A stretch of DNA of 12,807 nt. Source: Pseudomonadota bacterium (GTDB taxonomy: Bacteria; Pseudomonadota; Alphaproteobacteria; Rhizobiales; Tepidamorphaceae). Position numbers and translations under genes: made by a program. This document shows, in pieces, positions 8,151 to 12,807 of this stretch. The stretch spans positions 1 through 12,807 of the forward strand of contig JAEYRQ010000305.1 in NCBI GenBank assembly GCA_023435545.1. The letters are read 5' to 3'. The notes under the pieces were generated by a model. It was not told where the DNA came from and ran no database searches. It worked only from the letters and a program-made list of their open reading frames with translations. Position 1 is the first letter of the stretch. Every line of letters starts with the position of its first letter.

Positions 8151-9484
8151 CCGTGGCCCTCTCCGACCATGTCGGCACTGATCGCCTTGCGTTTCTTCAG
8201 CGCGATGGAGGGCTGCCGCGTCGCGATCAGGCCGCGCGGCCGCCAGACCATGATGACGACCATGGCGAGACCGAAGAACAGCATCCGGTACTGCTCGAAT
8301 TCGCGGAAATATTCGAAGCCGCCGATCATCACCACGGCGGCGATGACGACGCCGATCTGGCTGCCGAGGCCGCCGAGCACAACGATCGCCAGGATCAGGG
8401 CGGATTCGATGAAGGTGAAGGATTCGGGGCTGACGAAGCCCTGCCGCGTGGCGAAGAACGATCCCGCGAATCCTCCGAACATCGCGCCGATCGCGAAGGC
8501 GGTCAGCTTGGTGTTGGTGGTGTTGATGCCGAGCGACCGGCAGGCGATCTCGTCCTCCCGCAACGCCTCCCAGGCCCGCCCGACCGGCAGCCTGCGCAGG
8601 CGCAGGGTGACGAAGTTCGTCACCAGCGCGAGGAGGAGGATCAGGTAGTAGAGAAAGATGATCCGGTGCATCGGACTGAACTCCAGCCCGAAGAACGCCG
8701 CGAAGCCGCCTTCGCCGCCCTCGAACTCGAGGCCGAAGAACGACGGCCGCGGAATGCCCGAGATGCCGTTCGGGCCGTTGGTGAACTCGTACCAGTTCAA
8801 CAGCACGACCCTGATGATCTCGCCGAAGGCGAGCGTTACGATCGCCAGGTAGTCGCCCCGCAGCCGCAGCACCGGAAAGCCCAGGATCACCCCCCAGAAC
8901 GCGGCGAGGATGCCCGCGAGCGGCAGGCAGACCCAGAATCCGAGGTCGAAATACTGTGCCAGCAGGGCATAGGAATAGGCCCCCACCGCATAGAAGGCGA
9001 CGTAGCCCAGATCCAGCAGGCCGGCGAGGCCGACCACTATGTTCAGCCCCCAGCCGAGCATGACGTAGGTCAGGACCAGGATGGACAGGTCCATGACGTA
9101 GCGGTCGGAGAACGGCAGGAAGGGTAGCATCACGGCGACGCCGAGCAAAGCAGGCCCCAAGAATTTGCCCAGCTTGTCGGAATGCCGGGCGAAGGGCATG
9201 CCACCGGGCCGGCGGAACCACTTGTCGCCGATGGGGATCGGGACGATCCGCCGCCACACGAACAGGTCGAGCAGGAAGCGACCGACGAACACCACCGCCA
9301 CTGCGGTGAAGACCGACTGCCAGTCCTGGATGACGATCAGGCCGCTGGTGCCGGGGGAGGTGGCGGTGCGCAGCCCCATGATGGGCGCCGCCAGGGCGAA
9401 AGTCACCAGGGCGGCAAGCCCGGCGTCCTTCAGCGCGGCTGCGACGCGGTTGGGTTCGGTAGCGGCGGCCGGGTTGGAGGTCAT
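8147..9484 (-). CDS. livM: Branched-chain amino acid ABC transporter permease LivM
   Basis: This 445-residue inner-membrane permease pairs with LivH to form the channel. Family blocks are GLAGLLDLGYVAFYAVGAY (152-170), LRGDYLAIVTLAFGEIIR (208-225), TNGPNGISGIPRP (235-247), the cytoplasmic coupling region GRAWEALREDEIACRSLGIN (302-321) and LAIVVLGGLGSQIG (365-378). About 130 residues precede the conserved core and include extra hydrophobic segments (about 22-37, 57-77 and 107-125), as in the long LivM forms. A periplasmic or loop region at 249-269 carries FFGLEF twice, 15 residues apart. Its start overlaps the livH stop and its end overlaps the livG start (both ATGA). Confidence 0.95.
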   Translation of the reverse strand: MTSNPAAATEPNRVAAALKDAGLAALVTFALAAPIMGLRTATSPGTSGLIVIQDWQSVFTAVAVVFVGRFLLDLFVWRRIVPIPIGDKWFRRPGGMPFARHSDKLGKFLGPALLGVAVMLPFLPFSDRYVMDLSILVLTYVMLGWGLNIVVGLAGLLDLGYVAFYAVGAYSYALLAQYFDLGFWVCLPLAGILAAFWGVILGFPVLRLRGDYLAIVTLAFGEIIRVVLLNWYEFTNGPNGISGIPRPSFFGLEFEGGEGGFAAFFGLEFSPMHRIIFLYYLILLLALVTNFVTLRLRRLPVGRAWEALREDEIACRSLGINTTNTKLTAFAIGAMFGGFAGSFFATRQGFVSPESFTFIESALILAIVVLGGLGSQIGVVIAAVVMIGGFEYFREFEQYRMLFFGLAMVVIMVWRPRGLIATRQPSIALKKRKAISADMVGEGHG

Positions 9485-10416
9485 ACCTTCTCGACCTCCG
9501 GCTTGCCGAGGATGCCGGAGGGCATGAAGATTAGCACGATCGCCAGGATCGAGAACGCAGCGACGTCCTTGTACTCGATCGAGAAATAGGCCGACCAGAA
9601 CGTCTCGATCAGCCCGATCAGCAGTCCGCCTAGCATCGCACCGGGCAGAGAGCCGATGCCTCCGAGCACCGCGGCAGTGAAGGCTTTGATGCCGGCCAGG
9701 AAGCCGATGTAGAAGTCGATCACGCCGTAGTAGAGCAGGTACATCATGCCGGCGACGGCGGCGAGCGAGGCGCCCATCACGAAGGTCAGCGAGATGGTAC
9801 GGTCGACGTTGACGCCGACCAGCGCCGCCATCTTGCGATCCTGCTCACAGGCGCGCTGTGCTCGCCCGAGGGATGTCCGCGCGATGATCAGCGCGAAGAT
9901 CGTCATCAGCGCGACCGTCGTCACCACGATCACGATCTGGATGATCGACAGGTTGACCCGGAATGTCCCTGCCGCCGTATTCAGCTCCATCAGCGTGAAG
10001 CCGCCGGAGATGATCGGCTGCAGCGGCTTGACCCGTGCACCCTGGACGATCTGCACATAGTTCTGCAGCACGATCGACATGCCGATGGCCGTGATCAGCG
10101 GCGCCAGACGGAAGGACGTGCGCAGCGGACGATAGGCCAGCCGCTCCACGGTCCATCCATAAGTCGCCGTGAGCGCCATGGCGATCACCAGCACCAGGAT
10201 CAGTGCCAGTATCAACACGGCCAGCGAAGCACTGGCGGTCACGCCGATGATGATAATGAAGATCAGCGATATGAACGCGCCGATCATGAAGATGTCGCCA
10301 TGGGCGAAGTTGATCATCCCGATGATCCCGTAGACCATCGTGTAGCCAATGGCGATCAGCCCGTAGATGGAGCCGAGCGTGACGCCATTGATGAGCTGCT
10401 GGAGAAAATACTCCAT
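9481..10416 (-). CDS. livH: Branched-chain amino acid ABC transporter permease LivH
   Basis: This 311-residue inner-membrane permease is the partner of LivM. Typical features are the N-terminal QQLINGVTLGSIYGLIAIGYTMVYG (6-30; the motif begins at QQL), INFAHGDIFMIGAF (35-48), the coupling-loop segment RTSLGRAQRACEQDRKMAALVGVN (180-203) and FTAAVLGGIGSLPGAMLGG (246-264). Around eight hydrophobic segments are visible. A Shine-Dalgarno GAGGGGG (10426-10432) lies 9 bases before the ATG. It is the first gene of the liv operon, with a promoter candidate about 85 bases upstream, and overlaps livM by ATGA. Confidence 0.95.
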   Translation of the reverse strand: MEYFLQQLINGVTLGSIYGLIAIGYTMVYGIIGMINFAHGDIFMIGAFISLIFIIIIGVTASASLAVLILALILVLVIAMALTATYGWTVERLAYRPLRTSFRLAPLITAIGMSIVLQNYVQIVQGARVKPLQPIISGGFTLMELNTAAGTFRVNLSIIQIVIVVTTVALMTIFALIIARTSLGRAQRACEQDRKMAALVGVNVDRTISLTFVMGASLAAVAGMMYLLYYGVIDFYIGFLAGIKAFTAAVLGGIGSLPGAMLGGLLIGLIETFWSAYFSIEYKDVAAFSILAIVLIFMPSGILGKPEVEKV

Positions 10417-10479
10417 TCGCGAGAGCCCCCTCGAGAAGCGCCGGCCGATCTTGGTCGGTTTATGGCCGGTATCGCGTCA

Positions 10480-10493
10480 GGCCCGTGCGGGCC
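10480..10493 (-). other. Short GC hairpin near the predicted 5' end of the liv transcript
   Basis: GGCCC pairs with GGGCC around a 4-base loop. It falls at the place where transcription from the promoter at 10501-10529 should begin, so it could form a 5' stem-loop on the mRNA. No U tract follows, so it is not a convincing terminator for the TRAP operon. Confidence 0.3.
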
Positions 10494-10500
10494 CCTCTTG

Positions 10501-10529
10501 GTCATATCAATCAGTCACAGCAGTGACAA
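10501..10529 (-). promoter_or_regulatory. Sigma70-like promoter upstream of livH
   Basis: On the - strand TTGTCA (10524-10529; 5 of 6 to TTGACA) is followed by exactly 17 bases and TATGAC (10501-10506; 4 of 6 to TATAAT). It sits in the 136-base gap between dctM and livH, giving a leader of roughly 75-80 bases. It is the best promoter match I found in the window. Confidence 0.55.
10514..10527. promoter_or_regulatory. Inverted repeat overlapping the liv promoter, possible operator
   Basis: GTCAC and GTGAC flank four bases, a perfect 5-bp half-site dyad. It overlaps the -35 box and the spacer of the predicted livH promoter, a position suited to repression. The binding protein is unknown. Confidence 0.35.
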
Positions 10530-10552
10530 TCGCCGAGCGCGATCGCCTGTGG

Positions 10553-11872
10553 TCAGCCCATCGCCCGTGGCAGGAAAAGCACGATCCATGGCACCGCCGC
10601 TAGAACGGCGACCCGAACGATCTCCGCCCCGAGGAACGGCATCACTCCCCGGTAGGTGGCCGACATCGGGACATCGCGGGACATCGAGTTGATGATGAAG
10701 ATGTTCATGCCCACCGGCGGTGTGACCAGGCCGAGTTCGACCACGATCAGGACCAGGATGCCGAACCAGATGGCAGTCTCCTCCGGGCTCATGCCGAAGT
10801 CGAGAGTCATGATCAGGGGGAAGAAGATCGGAACGGTGAGCAGGATCATCGACAGCGAGTCCATCACGCAGCCGAACGCGAGATAGGCGAGCAGGATCAG
10901 CGTCAGCACGAGCCACGGGCTGTAGCCGGACGCGGCCACCCAGACCGCGGCCGTCTGCGGAAGCTGCGTGAAGGCCAGAAACGTGTTGAACACCTGCGCC
11001 CCGAACACGATGAAGTAGATCATCGCGCTGGAGACGGCGGTCGCCAGCAGTGCGTCGGCGAGGCCTTTCCAGTCGAGCCCGCCGGAGCGCAGGGCCAGGA
11101 GCCCGGTTCCCGCCGCGCCGATTGCCGCCGCTTCCGTCGGGGTGAACCAGCCGACATAGATGCCGCCGATGACCAGCGCGAAGATCAGCACCACGGGCCA
11201 GACCTCGAGGAGCGCGCGAAGCCGCTCGCGCGCCGGCAGCCGCTCGCCGGCCGTCGCGGCGGACGGCACCACCCGGACGTAGACGGCGATCACCAGCATG
11301 AAACCGACTGCCGCCAGAACGCCCGGCACGACGGCGGCGATGAACATCTTGACGATGTTCTGCTCGGCGAGTATTGCGTAGATCACCACCACGATGGACG
11401 GTGGGATGAGGATGCCGAGCGTTCCTCCCGCCGCCAGCGTCCCGGTGGACAGCGCACCGGAGTAGCCGTAGCGGCGCATCTCCGGCAGCGCCACTTGCGC
11501 CATGGTCGCGGCGGTGGCGAGCGAGGAGCCGCAGATCGCCCCGAAGCCGGCACAGGCTCCCACCGCCGCCATGGCGACGCCGCCCTTGCGGTGTCCCAGG
11601 AAGGCGGCCGCTGCCCGGAACAGCGCGCGGGAGATGCCGCCCTTCGTGGCGAACTGTCCCATCAGCAGGAACATCGGGATGATCGACAGGCTGTGATTGG
11701 ACAAGACGTCGTAGGTGAGCGACTTCAGGCTCGCCATGATCGGGACCCAGCCCGCGACGAGCCCGGTGCCGACGATGCCGCAGATCAGCATGGCGAGCCC
11801 GATCGGCACCCGCAGGAAGATCATTCCCAGAAGGACCGGAAACGAGAGAAGGGCGATCTCGAGGCGGTCCAT
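10553..11872 (-). CDS. dctM: TRAP transporter large permease DctM
   Basis: This 439-residue membrane protein is the large, ion-coupled transport subunit of a TRAP carrier, with about 12 hydrophobic segments. Hallmarks are the GACAGFGAICGSSLATAATM stretch followed by a conserved ALPEMRRYGY, then GTLAAGGTLGILIPPS, GWFTPTEAAAIGAAG, and near the end GLVTPPVGMNIFII. The length is normal for DctM. The frame is open far upstream, but the ATG at 11872 shares one base with the dctQ stop (TGATG), so the pair is translationally coupled. The gene ends 136 bases before livH. TRAP systems import organic acids and similar compounds with sodium; the substrate here is unknown. Confidence 0.94.
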   Translation of the reverse strand: MDRLEIALLSFPVLLGMIFLRVPIGLAMLICGIVGTGLVAGWVPIMASLKSLTYDVLSNHSLSIIPMFLLMGQFATKGGISRALFRAAAAFLGHRKGGVAMAAVGACAGFGAICGSSLATAATMAQVALPEMRRYGYSGALSTGTLAAGGTLGILIPPSIVVVIYAILAEQNIVKMFIAAVVPGVLAAVGFMLVIAVYVRVVPSAATAGERLPARERLRALLEVWPVVLIFALVIGGIYVGWFTPTEAAAIGAAGTGLLALRSGGLDWKGLADALLATAVSSAMIYFIVFGAQVFNTFLAFTQLPQTAAVWVAASGYSPWLVLTLILLAYLAFGCVMDSLSMILLTVPIFFPLIMTLDFGMSPEETAIWFGILVLIVVELGLVTPPVGMNIFIINSMSRDVPMSATYRGVMPFLGAEIVRVAVLAAVPWIVLFLPRAMG

Positions 11873-12444
11873 CAGTCGCCGTCGCGCCCTGCCGCGACCT
11901 CGTTGATCGATCGCCAGACCGTATAGAGTGAGGTCAGCGCGAAGGCCCAGAGGCCGACGCCCGCGCCGACGTAACCGTACCAGACCGGCATCTGCAGGAT
12001 CATCGTGGTCTCGCCGTAGCGCATCTTGTCGGCCAGTCCCAGTTGCATCCGCCACGCGATGAAGGCGACGGCGGCAGTCATCAACACGTTGCCGAGGAGC
12101 GTCAGCACCGCGCGTCCGCGAGGCGCGAGCCAGGCGATGAAGACGTCGACCGTCACATGGCCGCGCCGAAACTGGCACCAGGGCAGGAAGGCGCACACCG
12201 CGACCGCGCATCCGGCCGACACCAGCTCGAAGTCTCCGGGAATGGGGCCCGGCCGGAACGGCAGGATGTCGATCCGGCCGGCGAGTCCGCGACCGGTGAT
12301 GCTGACGACCGACAGGATCACCAGCGCTATCAGCAAGAGCCCGCCGGCCAGGGCGAGCGCGGCCGTGAGCCGCCCCACCCATCGCCCGACCCGTGCTTCG
12401 AGCAACGGCGCAATACCGGGACGCGCTGTGGTTTCGTGCGGCAT
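11872..12444 (-). CDS. dctQ: TRAP transporter small permease DctQ
   Basis: This 190-residue small membrane subunit pairs with DctM. Four hydrophobic segments are visible (about 28-50, 72-90, 112-131 and 155-178), with the conserved motif QFRRGHVTVDVFI (91-103) between the second and third, where the family has an R-G-H/hydrophobic-D pattern. The ATG at 12444 is chosen because it precedes the expected N-terminus; the open frame runs further up but into the dctP gap. The Shine-Dalgarno candidate GGAG (12456-12459) lies 11 bases before the ATG and falls inside a possible hairpin. Its stop overlaps the dctM start by one base. Confidence 0.9.
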   Translation of the reverse strand: MPHETTARPGIAPLLEARVGRWVGRLTAALALAGGLLLIALVILSVVSITGRGLAGRIDILPFRPGPIPGDFELVSAGCAVAVCAFLPWCQFRRGHVTVDVFIAWLAPRGRAVLTLLGNVLMTAAVAFIAWRMQLGLADKMRYGETTMILQMPVWYGYVGAGVGLWAFALTSLYTVWRSINEVAAGRDGD

Positions 12445-12454
12445 GCTGACTGCG

Positions 12455-12496
12455 GCTCCGATCCTGCGGTCGGAAGCGGAGCGTGGCGCCGCTCCG
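12455..12496 (-). promoter_or_regulatory. Alternative hairpins over the dctQ ribosome binding site
   Basis: CGGAGCG (12477-12483) can pair with CGCTCCG (12490-12496, 6-base loop), or its first six bases with GCTCCG (12455-12460). The second pairing, and a 5-bp stem 12457-12461/12470-12474, would bury the GGAG ahead of dctQ. The pairings exclude one another, so they could tune dctQM translation. This is seen by eye only and has not been folded. Confidence 0.35.
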
Positions 12497-12502
12497 ACGG
12501 CG

Positions 12503-12522
12503 GGCCGCCCGGCCGGGCGGCC
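12503..12522. other. Perfect GC-rich hairpin between dctP and dctQ
   Basis: GGCCGCCC (12503-12510) and GGGCGGCC (12515-12522) form an 8-bp stem with a GGCC loop, about 17 bases after the dctP stop. No U tract follows on the - strand. It probably protects the dctP message or slows read-through, letting binding protein outnumber the permease; that role is inference. Confidence 0.6.
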
Positions 12523-12539
12523 TCGCCTGATTCTCCGCC

Positions 12540-12807
12540 TCAGCTGCCCGAGGCGTATTTGTCGATCAGGGCCTTGGCGTCGTCGTAGAGCGCCTGACCG
12601 TCCATTCCCTTCTCGTTCATCTCGGCGATCCATGCGTCGATGACCGGCTGGGAAGCCTCTTTCCAACGCTGGGTTTCCGTCTCGTCGAGTATGACGATGG
12701 TATTCCCGCGTTCCTCGGCGGCCGCCTTACCCGGCGCATCACCCTCATCCATGACGCGGCCGGCCCACCTGGCGGTCTCCAGGCCGGAATTGTCGTCGAT
12801 CACCTTC
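12540..12807 (-). CDS. dctP: TRAP transporter substrate-binding protein DctP (partial, 5' end outside window)
   Basis: Only the last 88 residues are visible; the coding frame continues past the right edge. The segment has the look of a DctP C-terminus: a charged helical stretch with EERGNTIVILDE, then ETQRWKEASQPVIDAWIAEM, and a lysine/aspartate-rich end. The family's periplasmic protein captures the substrate and hands it to DctQM. Gene order dctP-dctQ-dctM on one strand, with a hairpin in the gap, supports the call. The ligand-binding residues lie outside the window, so the substrate cannot be judged. Confidence 0.82.
   Translation of the reverse strand, partial: KVIDDNSGLETARWAGRVMDEGDAPGKAAAEERGNTIVILDETETQRWKEASQPVIDAWIAEMNEKGMDGQALYDDAKALIDKYASGS

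Noticed and set aside
7413..8648. + strand open frame opposite livG and livM
   Set aside because: Composition is typical of an antisense shadow, and both - strand genes are intact with complete motifs.
8135..9127. + strand open frame rich in Glu, Asp and Gln opposite livM
   Set aside because: Antisense to a clear membrane permease. The acidic character is simply the complement of hydrophobic codons.
8151..9257. Possible LivM-LivG fusion, since the livG frame stays open upstream
   Set aside because: The upstream part is Arg-rich out-of-frame translation of livM. The ATGA overlap and LivG N-terminus place the start at 8150.
10441..10469. CCGGCC/GGCCGG inverted repeat in the livH leader as a riboswitch or terminator
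   Set aside because: The loop is long, there is no U tract and I recognise no known riboswitch pattern. It may be a minor leader stem only.
11873..12382. Open extension of the dctM frame upstream of its start
   Set aside because: It overlaps dctQ in another frame and has no membrane segments of its own. The TGATG junction sets the dctM start.

Overview
The window is GC-rich, densely coding bacterial DNA, most likely from an alphaproteobacterium (Hyphomicrobiales or Rhodospirillales). The base composition, the operon style with ATGA stop/start overlaps, a DctPQM TRAP transporter and a small membrane protein resembling DUF6867 inside a branched-chain amino acid (liv) operon all point that way. 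This assignment is inference. I see no rRNA, tRNA, CRISPR array, insertion sequence or integration site.

Positions 2-3763 (+ strand) hold the end of an aromatic meta-cleavage operon: the C-terminal part of an extradiol ring-cleavage dioxygenase (VOC fold), a class II aldolase/adducin-fold protein that has lost the usual zinc ligands, a 2-hydroxymuconic-semialdehyde-type dehydrogenase, and an HpaH-type 2-oxo-alkenoate hydratase. The gene order matches a possible reaction order: cleave the ring, decarboxylate, oxidise the semialdehyde, hydrate. The operon's promoter and its first genes lie to the left of the window.

Positions 3792-4796 (- strand) hold a P1/DmpA-type N-terminal nucleophile hydrolase that converges on the catabolic operon.

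Positions 4921-10416 (- strand) hold a complete liv-type ABC transporter. Read in the direction of transcription it is livH, livM, livG, livF, the DUF6867-like membrane protein and a LivJ/LivK-like periplasmic binding protein. The first four genes are chained by ATGA overlaps. The binding-protein gene stands apart behind a 140-base gap with stem-loops and a strong Shine-Dalgarno sequence, and a hairpin terminator follows it. A good sigma70-like promoter with an overlapping inverted repeat lies just upstream of livH.

Positions 10553-12807 (- strand) hold a TRAP transporter: the C-terminal end of the binding protein DctP, then DctQ and DctM. The dctP-dctQ gap carries a perfect GC-rich hairpin plus a second set of alternative pairings that could mask the dctQ ribosome binding site.

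Overall this is a catabolic and uptake region. The systems belong to known families. The least ordinary points are the zinc-ligand-less aldolase-fold protein inside a meta-cleavage operon, the membrane protein embedded in the liv operon, and the structured RNA between dctP and dctQ.
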